From Bacillus tequilensis KCTC 13622 (GTDB lineage Bacteria > Bacillota > Bacilli > Bacillales > Bacillaceae): a DNA stretch of 64,000 nucleotides. Below, one piece after another: positions 17,838-25,220 of the stretch (positions are counted from its first letter, which is position 1; each line of letters opens with the position of its first letter). The translations under genes were made by a program, and so were the position numbers. The DNA lies in assembly GCF_000507145.1 (NCBI RefSeq), contig NZ_AYTO01000034.1, positions 434,001 through 498,000 on the forward strand. Reading direction: 5' to 3'. The notes beneath the pieces were generated by a model. That model searched no databases and was not told the origin of the DNA. It saw only the letters and a program-made list of their open reading frames with translations.

Positions 17838-19157
17838 TTGTTCTTACATGGCACAAGCAGGCAAAATCAACATGGGCATTTAGAAATCGGAGGTGTGGAT
17901 GCTCTCTATTTAGCGGAAAAATATGGCACACCTCTTTACGTATATGATGTAGCTTTAATACGTGAGCGTGCTAAAAGCTTTAAGCAGGCATTTATGACTG
18001 CAGGCCTGAGAGCACAGGTGGCATATGCGAGCAAAGCATTCTCATCAGTCGCGATGATTCAGCTTGCTGAGGAGGAGGGGCTTTCTTTAGATGTTGTGTC
18101 AGGGGGAGAGCTTTATACAGCTGTTGCGGCAGGCTTTCCGGCAGAACGCATTCACTTTCATGGGAATAACAAGAGCAGGGAAGAACTGCGCATGGCGCTT
18201 GAGCACCGCATCGGCTGCATTGTGGTGGATAATTTCTATGAAATTTCCCTGTTGGAAAACTTATGCAAAGAAACGGGACACTCTATTGATGTTCTTCTTC
18301 GGATCACACCAGGGGTAGAAGCGCATACGCATGACTACATTACAACCGGTCAGGAAGATTCAAAGTTTGGTTTCGACCTTCATAACGGACAAACTGAACG
18401 GGCGATTGAGCAAGTATTACAATCAGAGCATATTCAGCTGCTCGGTGTCCATTGCCATATTGGCTCGCAAATTTTTGATACGGCCGGATTCGTGTTAGCG
18501 GCGGAAAAAATCTTCAAAAAACTGGACGAGTGGAGAGCGTCATACTCGTTTGTATCCAAGGTATTGAATCTTGGAGGGGGGTTCGGCATCCGTTATACGG
18601 AAGATGATGAACCGCTTCATGCTACTGAATACGTTGAAAAAATTATTGAAGCTGTGAAAGAAAATGCTGCCCGTTACGGTTTTGCCATTCCGGAAATTTG
18701 GATCGAACCGGGCCGTTCTCTCGTGGGAGACGCAGGCACAACTCTTTATACGGTCGGCTCTCAAAAAGAGGTGCCGGGTGTCCGCCAATATGTGGCTGTA
18801 GACGGAGGCATGAATGATAATATTCGTCCCGCGCTTTATCAGGCTAAATATGAAGCTGCAACAGCCAATCGTATCGGAGAAGCGCATGATAATACGGTAT
18901 CGATTGCCGGAAAATGCTGTGAAAGCGGTGATATGCTGATTTGGGATATTGACCTGCCGGAAGTAAAAGAAGGTGATCTTCTTGCCGTTTTTTGTACAGG
19001 CGCATACGGATACAGCATGGCCAACAATTACAATCGAATCCCGAGACCTGCCGTTGTATTTGTAGAAAATGGCGAGGATCACTTAGTCGTAAAGCGAGAA
19101 ACATACGAAGATATTGTAAAACTTGATCTGCCTTTTAAAACGGGTGTAAAGCAATAA
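17838..19157 (+). CDS. lysA: Diaminopimelate decarboxylase LysA
   Basis: A 439-residue PLP enzyme of fold type III that decarboxylates meso-diaminopimelate to L-lysine, the last step of lysine synthesis. The PLP lysine lies in VAYASKAFSS (K66), with HCHIGSQI, LNLGGGFGI, EPGRSLVGDAG and the catalytic CCESGD later. I place the start at TTG 17838 because the ribosome site AGAGGGA ends two bases before the upstream in-frame ATG at 17832. The gene directly follows the spoVA operon; diaminopimelate is needed for both cortex and lysine. Confidence 0.96.
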   Translation: MFLHGTSRQNQHGHLEIGGVDALYLAEKYGTPLYVYDVALIRERAKSFKQAFMTAGLRAQVAYASKAFSSVAMIQLAEEEGLSLDVVSGGELYTAVAAGFPAERIHFHGNNKSREELRMALEHRIGCIVVDNFYEISLLENLCKETGHSIDVLLRITPGVEAHTHDYITTGQEDSKFGFDLHNGQTERAIEQVLQSEHIQLLGVHCHIGSQIFDTAGFVLAAEKIFKKLDEWRASYSFVSKVLNLGGGFGIRYTEDDEPLHATEYVEKIIEAVKENAARYGFAIPEIWIEPGRSLVGDAGTTLYTVGSQKEVPGVRQYVAVDGGMNDNIRPALYQAKYEAATANRIGEAHDNTVSIAGKCCESGDMLIWDIDLPEVKEGDLLAVFCTGAYGYSMANNYNRIPRPAVVFVENGEDHLVVKRETYEDIVKLDLPFKTGVKQ

Positions 19158-19159
19158 AG

Positions 19160-19187
19160 AAAGCGCCGATTTCTCGGCGCTTTTTCT
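19160..19187. terminator. Bidirectional terminator between lysA and ypuA
   Basis: AAAGCGCCGA pairs with TCGGCGCTTT across TTTC, with T runs on both sides, serving convergent lysA and ypuA. Confidence 0.85.
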
Positions 19188-20059
19188 TATTTAAATATAG
19201 AAACGATCGCGTTCCAGATGGATACGAAGAAATCAATCACTTTTTGGATGAAGTTTTTGCCATCATCGGATTCTATGAATTTCGTAATCTTATCTTTCGC
19301 TTTATCAAGCTGGTCGCTGACCTGTCCCCAGTCAATGTGAGCGTTTTTCATCTTATTGAATAGGGAGACAAGCTGATCTTTTTGGCTGTCTGTAAGTGTA
19401 ACGTTTAGATCAGAAGCTGCATCGTCCACTTGTTTTTCAATGTCAGCCTTATTGTCAGGCACTCCGTTTTTAGCAAATTTTTCTTTGATTTTTGCAATGA
19501 GAGCTGCCGCATTTTCGTTACCGATTTTGTCCCCAAGCTCTGATGTCGTGACAAGCTCTTGGTTGGCTACTTGCTTCACATCTTCCGAGATTGCTTCGTC
19601 AGACGAAACCTCATACGCCTTAATCAATCCGGTTAAAGCAGCAGTCCCGGAGACCTCAAACGGTGCTGTAACATACACCTTCGCATCTTTAACACCGGCT
19701 GTCATCAGCGCATTCAGGTACATTTCATCTGTAATGCCGCTGATATTATGTGTCTCAACATTCAGTCCGGAGCCTTTTTTGGCAATCGTTATCGACGATG
19801 AAGAAATCGCTCTTGATCCGATTTGAGCGTTCGATATATATTTTCCTAAATATTCATGTTCTTCCTTATTGGTCACAGTTACCGTTGTTGCATTGTCAGG
19901 GACATTCATTTCATCAAGCACTTTTTGTTTATCAGATTCTGATAAATCTGCACCAAGTGTTACAATGACATCTCCAACTGCGGCATCCGCGAGACTGACT
20001 TTCGGAACCGTCAGCAGCAAAACGGCCGCTGCCAGCATTCCAATCCATATTTTTTTCAA
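19187..20059 (-). CDS. ypuA: Secreted DUF1002 protein YpuA
   Basis: A 290-residue exported protein with a signal peptide ending near SLADA (about residue 25). The rest is a conserved DUF1002 region with GADLSESDKQKVLDEMNV near the N terminus and helical C-terminal segments; the last 20 residues are amphipathic. No biochemical function is known. It starts with TTG on the minus strand behind AAGGAGGT. An ECF-type promoter with TGAAAC and CGTC sits upstream, in keeping with the known sigma-M regulon and a cell-envelope stress role. Confidence 0.92.
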   Translation of the reverse strand: MKKIWIGMLAAAVLLLTVPKVSLADAAVGDVIVTLGADLSESDKQKVLDEMNVPDNATTVTVTNKEEHEYLGKYISNAQIGSRAISSSSITIAKKGSGLNVETHNISGITDEMYLNALMTAGVKDAKVYVTAPFEVSGTAALTGLIKAYEVSSDEAISEDVKQVANQELVTTSELGDKIGNENAAALIAKIKEKFAKNGVPDNKADIEKQVDDAASDLNVTLTDSQKDQLVSLFNKMKNAHIDWGQVSDQLDKAKDKITKFIESDDGKNFIQKVIDFFVSIWNAIVSIFK

Positions 20060-20151
20060 AGCAGTTTGACCTCCTTCAATTTCACAAGCAGCTGGATAGA
20101 GCTGCTTTGCGAGGACCTGAATCGTGATGGAAATACAGCTCCGTTAGGTTA

Positions 20152-20178
20152 GACGGAGATAAAGTGATCCGGGTTTCA
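20152..20178 (-). promoter_or_regulatory. ECF (sigma-M type) promoter of ypuA
   Basis: On the minus strand TGAAAC (20178-20173) is followed after 17 bases by CGTC (20155-20152), the sigma-M/sigma-X consensus. Confidence 0.7.
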
Positions 20179-20225
20179 TTTTTATTTTTTGTAAAGCCGG
20201 GAGATTCGTTTTCCCCTGAAAGGTG

Positions 20226-20234
20226 TGGTATAAT
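20226..20234 (+). promoter_or_regulatory. Extended -10 of ppiB promoter
   Basis: TGGTATAAT is an exact TATAAT with the TGn extension. The -35 region (TTCGTT) is weak. Confidence 0.55.
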
Positions 20235-20315
20235 AGCCGCGACAAGGAGAGGCAGGCTATAACCTATCATACATAATCTCCTTTGAAAATTAAAATAAAG
20301 AAAGTAGGCATACAA

Positions 20316-20747
20316 TTGAAAACAGGTTACTTTTTATTAGAAGACGGCAACAAAATTGAATTTGAACTTTACCCTGAAGCTGCACCGGGTACTGTCGCAA
20401 ACTTTGAAAAGCTTGCGAACGAAGGCTTTTATAACGGCCTTACATTCCACCGAGTGATTCCAGGCTTCGTCAGCCAAGGCGGATGCCCGCATGGAACTGG
20501 CACAGGCGGTCCGGGATACACAATCAAATGTGAAACAGAAGGAAACCCTCATACACATGAAGCGGGTTCTCTTTCGATGGCACATGCTGGAAAAGACACA
20601 GGCGGCAGCCAATTTTTCATAGTCCATGAGCCGCAGCCACATTTGAACGGTGTTCACACTGTGTTCGGTAAAGTAACAAGCGGATTAGAGTTCGCAAAAA
20701 ATATGTCTAACGGTGACGTCATGAAAGAAGTTCGTGTAGAAGGCTAA
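20316..20747 (+). CDS. ppiB: Peptidyl-prolyl cis-trans isomerase PpiB (cyclophilin)
   Basis: A 143-residue cytoplasmic cyclophilin that speeds proline isomerisation during protein folding. The active-site signature is [13 protein letters not shown] (catalytic Arg about residue 43), followed by the loop with [14 protein letters not shown] and the [11 protein letters not shown] segment. Start codon TTG at 20316 follows AAAGTAGG; the in-frame TTG at 20283 has no site and would add an unrelated 11-residue tail. Monocistronic with its own terminator. Confidence 0.95.
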   Translation: MKTGYFLLEDGNKIEFELYPEAAPGTVANFEKLANEGFYNGLTFHRVIPGFVSQGGCPHGTGTGGPGYTIKCETEGNPHTHEAGSLSMAHAGKDTGGSQFFIVHEPQPHLNGVHTVFGKVTSGLEFAKNMSNGDVMKEVRVEG

Positions 20748-20757
20748 TAGGCAGGCA

Positions 20758-20792
20758 GAAGGCTTCCTCGTATCGGGGGGCCTTTTTTATTT
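20758..20792 (+). terminator. Rho-independent terminator of ppiB
   Basis: AAGGCTTCC pairs with GGGGGGCCTT (imperfect) around TCGTATC, followed by T6. Confidence 0.75.
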
Positions 20793-20805
20793 AGCAAAAA
20801 TGTTC

Positions 20806-20838
20806 AATAAAAAAACCGCCCGAGTATGGATGGCGGTT
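20806..20838 (-). terminator. Minus-strand terminator after the GerPF-like gene
   Basis: AACCGCC (20814-20820) pairs with GGCGGTT (20832-20838); on the minus strand the hairpin is followed by T7, so it ends transcription arriving from 20908. Confidence 0.75.
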
Positions 20839-20907
20839 GGCAAACCAGTCGTTTAGTTAGTGGTAAGTAGGGTGACATCTTAAGTGGTCTCTCCTGTAAT
20901 GAATAGA

Positions 20908-21120
20908 CTAAAATGTTTTGGTCACGTTCTGATCCGTAAATTGATGATTAATCATTTTAGCCTTGCTTATAAAGTTATTTTCAAAGACAATTCCTGTGTT
21001 TAAACCTCCGGAACCATACACCGATTTGGACAAAGTTAATGGCCTGATCATAAATGCGCCGCCTACGTTTACTACGCCGTTCCCGGAAATGTTGTTTATA
21101 TTAATAGGATAATCAATCAT
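20908..21120 (-). CDS. ypzD: GerPF/GerPA-like spore germination protein
   Basis: A 70-residue protein whose N-terminal half follows the GerPA/GerPF family pattern: ININNISGNGVVNVGGAFMI and then a KSVYGSGGLNTG segment, compared with the family G-I-x-N-x-x-x-G-V-x-x-GD-x-F-x-I. GerP proteins are small coat components that let germinants reach the receptors. The C-terminal 25 residues are unlike GerPF. The start ATG at 21118-21120 follows AAAGGAGAC on the minus strand. I assign ypzD from remembered position and family, so the symbol is less certain than the family. Confidence 0.75.
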   Translation of the reverse strand: MIDYPININNISGNGVVNVGGAFMIRPLTLSKSVYGSGGLNTGIVFENNFISKAKMINHQFTDQNVTKTF

Positions 21121-21189
21121 ACTATCAAGTCTCCTTTCATCGTATTCTATTTTTTATATGTATTACTGCTAGAGTCAATCAGCATAAAC

Positions 21190-21614
21190 TTATTGGCAAA
21201 AATATTTTAAAGACGGCTGTTTTAATTGATTTATAAAAAATTGCTCAAGAAGAGCTTTCTTTAAAAACTTTCCTAGCTGTGCTTTAAATACGCTGAATGC
21301 GGCAACTGCTTTTCTGGCAAATATAATAGGATCACCCTTCGTTGACTCAAGGTGCATAACCATTGTCCGCGGCTCTTCGATCACCAATAGTTATGCGATG
21401 CTGTATCGGTGATGTTCCGATTGCGAACTGCTTCTCCTAAGTTAAATACTCTGTCGTGGGCGACCTCAAACGAGAAAAATTGGAGCATGAACAAAGGAGA
21501 TGAGGCAGGCACTCTCTTAATATGAAATGTTGAACCGAATAAACATCTGACTCTGGGACCGCCCAACAATTTAGCAAACTCCCTGCACGTATCTTTTGTT
21601 TCTTCGCATTTCAT
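21190..21614 (-). pseudogene. Broken DUF1259 (LppY/LpqO-like) gene remnant
   Basis: Two overlapping minus-strand frames make one damaged gene. The first (21614-21381) contains CREFAKLLGG, SPLFMLQFFSFE and NLGEAV and ends TASHNYW-stop. The second (from 21387) continues with IEEPRTMVMHLES and FARKAVAAF. Together they follow the DUF1259 plan (QFFSFE, LNLGETV, TALHNHWL, EEPRLMY-H-ES, FARK). A one-base loss right after the Trp codon at about 21384 explains the frame change, and about ten residues normally present between NLGE and TALHNHW are missing. DUF1259 has no established function; this copy is likely inactive. Confidence 0.7.
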
Positions 21615-21786
21615 CCTGTTTTGCCTTCTCTTTCATAGGCAGTTTATGTCAAAAAAGAATGTCTGTCTGAAGGGACGAGTATAGGAAGGAAACAGCCCTT
21701 TTGTCTCCGTTTGAGAGCGTGGTGTGCTGATTATAAAAAAAGCGGATAGGGAATAATAAGAAAATAAAAAATTCAAGGAGAGTCTC

Positions 21787-22473
21787 ATGCATGTTTTAAC
21801 GAGTTTGCTCGAACAGTATGGATATATCGTCTTGTTCATTGCCTTGATGTTAGAGCTTATTGCTGTACCCGGGCCGGGGGAATTTCTGATGGGCTATGCC
21901 GGTGTTCTTGTGTTTCAAGGGAAGTTAAACTGGATGTTAAGCATATTAGCGGCTGGATTGGGAAGCTGTGCGGGAGTGAGCATTTCGTATTGGATCGGAT
22001 ACACACTTGGCCCCGCTACAGTGCAAAAATATGGAGAACGAATTCATTTTGGAAAGGACAGGCTGGAAAAAACATCACGCTGGTTTAAGCATTACGGTAA
22101 TAAATTATTGCTCATTGCTTATTTTCTACCAGGCGTGCGCCATATTGCCGGCTATGCTGCAGGCATCACGCGAATCCCTTATAGACTGTATGCCATCTAT
22201 GCGTATTGCGGTGCTTTTCTGTGGGCAGGCACGTTTATTTCCCTTGGAAAGCTACTCGGACCAGAGTGGGAGCAGTTTCATGCCTCAATCAAAAAGTATT
22301 TATTAATCGGGAGCTTGTTTGCTATCATTGTGTTTCTTCTGTTTTATCTGATCAAGACCCAAAAAAGCAAGGTCAGAGAGTTGATGATAGCGGGATTGGT
22401 GAAGGGGGCAAGACAATTTCACACCCTACGCCGTTTAAGGCTGCTGATCGTGTTCACAGCGTTATTTTTTTGA
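21787..22473 (+). CDS. DedA-family membrane protein (N-terminal half of a split DedA-PAP2 gene)
   Basis: A 228-residue DedA/SNARE-associated family protein with about five hydrophobic segments. The family signature is clear in VPGPGEFLMGYAG and in YFLPGVRHIAGYAAG (about residues 115-129). DedA proteins act in recycling of undecaprenyl phosphate and other membrane lipids. The ATG follows CAAGGAGAG. The final 12 residues (LRLLIVFTALFF) enter a hydrophobic segment that stops at TGA 22471-22473, directly after T7; in the -1 frame the same segment continues into a PAP2 domain. The frame therefore looks like the front half of a fusion protein. I do not recognise this as one of the standard 168 genes. 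Confidence 0.8.
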   Translation: MHVLTSLLEQYGYIVLFIALMLELIAVPGPGEFLMGYAGVLVFQGKLNWMLSILAAGLGSCAGVSISYWIGYTLGPATVQKYGERIHFGKDRLEKTSRWFKHYGNKLLLIAYFLPGVRHIAGYAAGITRIPYRLYAIYAYCGAFLWAGTFISLGKLLGPEWEQFHASIKKYLLIGSLFAIIVFLLFYLIKTQKSKVRELMIAGLVKGARQFHTLRRLRLLIVFTALFF

Positions 22474-22480
22474 TTTTTTT
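22465..22480 (+). other. T7-GA-T7 slippery junction
   Basis: Seven T residues (22465-22471), GA, then seven T residues (22474-22480). In the DedA frame it reads TTA TTT TTT TGA; a -1 slip gives TTT TTG ATT TTT TTG and enters the PAP2 frame. Confidence 0.85.
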
Positions 22481-23096
22481 GCTGGTAATGGGAAGTTTAG
22501 TTGAAAATTACATCAATGATGAATTTAAGCCGTTTGACACGATCGTTACACTCGTGGTGACAGTTCTTTTTAACTCACAGTGGAAGTATGGGATGGAAGT
22601 ATTCGGGGCTTTTGCGTCGAGAGATGTTCTATTAGCCGTTATGGTTGTCACTTTTCTATGGATAGTATTCAAAGGGCAAGACCGTAAAATCGAACTCTCT
22701 TTCTTATTTTTCTTAGTCATTGGCGGAGAGCTCTATGAAGAGGGAATCAGACGGCTCTTTCATTCCCTTCATCCTGTTCACGCGCCTTTGGCAAGTCATG
22801 CATTATATTCATTTCCAAGTGAACAAACGTTAACGGCATTTGTCATTTTTGGTTTCTGTGCTTATCTTTTTGTTCGGCATTCACATAAGGCGCGTCTGCA
22901 AGCTGTTGCATTTTTCTTGTTTATGATCGTTTTATTTCTCATAGGGCTGAGCCGTGTGTATTTTAATGAGCAGTATCCGAGTGATGTTGCTGCCGGGTAC
23001 GCCTTCGGCGGTGTTTGGCTGAGTTTGAACGTTTTGGTCATGGAACTCTTCCGTTTCTCCAGAAGATTTAGCAAGCTGAGAAATGAATCAAATTAG
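22470..23096 (+). pseudogene. PAP2-like phosphatase domain in -1 frame of the DedA gene
   Basis: About 208 residues with six hydrophobic segments and the overall PAP2 (phosphatidic acid phosphatase type 2) pattern. The motif regions read SFPSEQTLTAF and GLSRVYFNEQYPSDVAAG where active enzymes have PSGH and SR-x5-H-x3-D, so both catalytic histidines are glutamine (codons at 22824 and 22971). No ribosome site or sensible start codon exists in this frame; it joins the DedA frame at 22465-22480. It could be made only by -1 slippage, or it is the rear of a frameshifted fusion gene. The coordinate 22470 marks the junction, not a proven start. Confidence 0.65.
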
Positions 23097-23213
23097 CATA
23101 TAAAGTACCGGTGAAAAAAGAAGCAAACTTTAAAATTGGTCAATTGATCATAAATGGAATTTTGTAGCAAAATAAATTGATAAAAAAGAAACATTTTGAG
23201 AAGGAGCTGCGAT

Positions 23214-23414
23214 TTGACGAATAGTAAAGGCTGTATAAAATGCGGCAGCACTGAAGCGGGCCAAAAAGAAATAGCTACAACCGGCACGGGATTGTCGAAG
23301 TTGCAGCATAACCGTTTTCTAGTCGTGTACTGTAAAAATTGTGGGTATTCCGAGTTTTATAATAAAGAGTCCTCAACTGCCGGCAATGTATTGGATTTGT
23401 TTTTTGGAGGCTGA
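23214..23414 (+). CDS. Small zinc-ribbon protein
   Basis: A 66-residue protein with two CxxC knuckles, CIKCGS near the N terminus and YCKNCGY near residue 45, which predict a nucleic-acid-binding or structural zinc ribbon. TTG 23214 is the likely start because GAAGGAG (23199-23205) precedes it; the longer frame from 23196 runs through that ribosome site. The next gene starts 3 bases after its stop. A homologous short zinc-ribbon protein (possibly ypzJ) exists near this place in B. subtilis, but I am not certain of the name. Function unknown. Confidence 0.7.
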   Translation: MTNSKGCIKCGSTEAGQKEIATTGTGLSKLQHNRFLVVYCKNCGYSEFYNKESSTAGNVLDLFFGG

Positions 23415-23417
23415 TCC

Positions 23418-23867
23418 ATGATTTCGAACTTCGATGATTTTAAACATATAATGAAAGCAAAACGGGATGCTGGCTATGTCACCTGTGAAATAGGCTGCCG
23501 CAAACATTCCAGTAACCTTCATGAAGTGAATCGTTTCGTTAAGCACCATGGGTATCATGGACTTGAAGATCAATGGAATGCAGTAAATGAACAGACCGCC
23601 CGTAACCTCATGACCTATATACTATCTAAAGATTTAGCATACGAGAGCTCTCTTTCTTCTGAGCCCATCGCTTTTGAATGATGCGATTATTTCTTTCATT
23701 GCTTTTCGGATGATCCTATGTATTATACAAACGCTGATGTTGATGTTCAGTCCGGTGATGTTAGATTAAGCAGCTGGAGTCCTATTACCCAAGCGACATT
23801 TGATGAAGGGCTGGTTGTGATCGACAAGAAAAAGATAGGCATGTTTTGGGTGGAAGATGAAGATTAA
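23418..23867 (+). pseudogene. Gene interrupted by in-frame TGA (possibly ypuD)
   Basis: An ATG at 23418 behind TTTTGGAGG opens an 87-codon frame ending at TGA 23679-23681. The same frame then continues without another stop for 61 codons to TAA 23865-23867, with a coherent acidic C-terminal segment (MYYTNADVDV through KIGMFWVEDED). A single nonsense codon therefore seems to split a protein of about 149 residues. It may correspond to ypuD, which sits here in strain 168; I cannot confirm the intact sequence. Cysteines and histidines (CEIGCRKHSS) are present in the first half. Function unknown. Confidence 0.55.
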
Positions 23868-23961
23868 CCCAGACTGTAAAGCACTTCAATGGTCCTGATG
23901 GGATTTCTTTTCGATTCGTGATAACATAAATTGAAGATTGTTGTTTATTGGAGGAAATCAG

Positions 23962-24513
23962 TTGAAAGCAGAAAATCATTCAAAGAAAAAAACAATAGTA
24001 GAATGGACAAAAGCAATTGTGATTGCTGGCGTTCTCGTTTTGCTCATCCGTCATTTTATTTTTTCGCCGTATATCGTTGATGGTGAGTCCATGGAGCCTA
24101 CTCTGCATAACCGTGAGAGGGTCTTTGTCAATATGACTGTCAAATACATCGGCGAGTTTGATAGAGGAGACATCATCGTATTAAACGGAGATGATGTTCA
24201 CTATGTCAAGCGTATTATCGGCCTGCCCGGAGATACAGTTGAGGTGAAAAGCGACCAGCTTTATATCAACGGGAAAAAGGTAGCTGAGCCTTATTTAGCT
24301 GCTTACAAAAAGATAGCGAATCAGAATGGTGAACATTTGACCGATGATTTCGGGCCGGTGAAAGTGCCTGATGACAAATATTTTGTGATGGGCGATAACC
24401 GGCAGAAATCAATGGACAGCCGCAACGGCCTTGGTCTCTTCACGAAAAAACAAATTGCGGGCACGTCAAAGTTTGTCTTCTTCCCATTTAACGAAATGCG
24501 CAAAACAAATTAG
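23962..24513 (+). CDS. sipS: Type I signal peptidase SipS
   Basis: A 183-residue membrane-anchored Ser-Lys peptidase that removes signal peptides from secreted proteins. One N-terminal transmembrane segment (about 16-34) is followed by the catalytic box DGESMEPTL with S43, then YVKRIIGLPGD with K83, and the C-terminal MGDNRQKSMDSR box. The TTG at 23962 is preferred, with GGAGG eight bases before; the frame from 23938 adds residues without a site. The first third seems less like the 168 protein than the remainder, by memory only. Confidence 0.93.
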   Translation: MKAENHSKKKTIVEWTKAIVIAGVLVLLIRHFIFSPYIVDGESMEPTLHNRERVFVNMTVKYIGEFDRGDIIVLNGDDVHYVKRIIGLPGDTVEVKSDQLYINGKKVAEPYLAAYKKIANQNGEHLTDDFGPVKVPDDKYFVMGDNRQKSMDSRNGLGLFTKKQIAGTSKFVFFPFNEMRKTN

Positions 24514-24519
24514 AATCAT

Positions 24520-24551
24520 GCAGCTTCCTGAACAGGAGGCTGCTTTTTTTA
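24520..24551 (+). terminator. Rho-independent terminator of sipS
   Basis: GCAGCTTCCT pairs with AGGAGGCTGC around GAAC, followed by T7. Confidence 0.85.
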
Positions 24552-24752
24552 TTTGTTTTTTTCGTTCATCCCCCAAAAACAGAACATAAATTCGTATAAC
24601 TATAGAAAAGAAATTTTTGCAGAAATGTGAAACATATTCCCGTAATGCATCGTTATATTAATAATTTACGAGAATTAACGGTTTTTTATTCATGAAAAAA
24701 AGGAATAACTCATATGAATGAAAATACATTCATATTGGCTGGAGGTTTAAAT

Positions 24753-25097
24753 ATGGGAAGAATAAAAACCAAGATTACCATTCTGTTAGTGCTTTTGCTT
24801 TTACTTGCAGGCGGTTATATGTACATAAATGATCTTGAACTGAAGGATGTTCCGACAGCAATTGGACAAACCTTGTCCTCGGAAGAAGAGGAATACACCA
24901 TTCAGGAATATAAAGTGACGGAAATTGACGGCTCAGAGTATCACGGAGAAGCGGAAAACGGCACAAAAATCATCTTCAACGGAAAAAATTTAAATCAGGA
25001 TTTGTCTGATATAAAAGAAGGCGACAAGATTAAGGCATACTTCAGCAAATCAAAGCGGATCGATGGATTAATCAAGGTTGCAAAAGTAAATGATTAA
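24753..25097 (+). CDS. Small exported or membrane-anchored protein before ribD
   Basis: A 114-residue protein with one N-terminal hydrophobic segment (about 9-26) and a soluble acidic remainder. The region 50-110 (IQEYKVTEIDGSEYHGEAEN to KIKAYFSKSKRIDG) looks like a small beta-rich domain of the kind found in DUF3221-like exported proteins. ATG 24753 follows GGAGGTTT closely, so it is preferred over 24714. Position suggests ypzC of B. subtilis; I leave the symbol blank as I am not sure. Function unknown. Confidence 0.75.
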   Translation: MGRIKTKITILLVLLLLLAGGYMYINDLELKDVPTAIGQTLSSEEEEYTIQEYKVTEIDGSEYHGEAENGTKIIFNGKNLNQDLSDIKEGDKIKAYFSKSKRIDGLIKVAKVND

Positions 25098-25099
25098 CG

Positions 25100-25133
25100 G
25101 AACATCACCTTTCGGATCGAAGGGTGATGTTTT
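25100..25133 (+). terminator. Rho-independent terminator before the rib operon
   Basis: AACATCACCTTTCG pairs with CGAAGGGTGATGTT across GAT, followed by TTGCTTTT. Confidence 0.8.
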
Positions 25134-25161
25134 GCTTTTCTCAAATTGTGAGTTTATTTCA

Positions 25162-25190
25162 TTGCACACTTCAAAAAGGATCGCTATAAT
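25162..25190 (+). promoter_or_regulatory. Sigma-A promoter of the riboflavin operon
   Basis: TTGCAC (25162-25167), 17-base spacer, exact TATAAT (25185-25190), about 30 bases before the aptamer. Confidence 0.8.
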
Positions 25191-25220
25191 AGCCAATAAG
25201 GACAAATGAATAAAGATTGT

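Noticed and set aside
18540-19082. Long minus-strand frame opposite lysA
   Set aside because: It has no ribosome site, cysteine- and serine-rich shadow composition, and lysA on the other strand explains the sequence fully.
22206-22488. PAP2 protein starting at ATG 22206
   Set aside because: That ATG lies well inside the DedA coding region, has no ribosome site, and the residues before 22465 in that frame look like out-of-frame translation.
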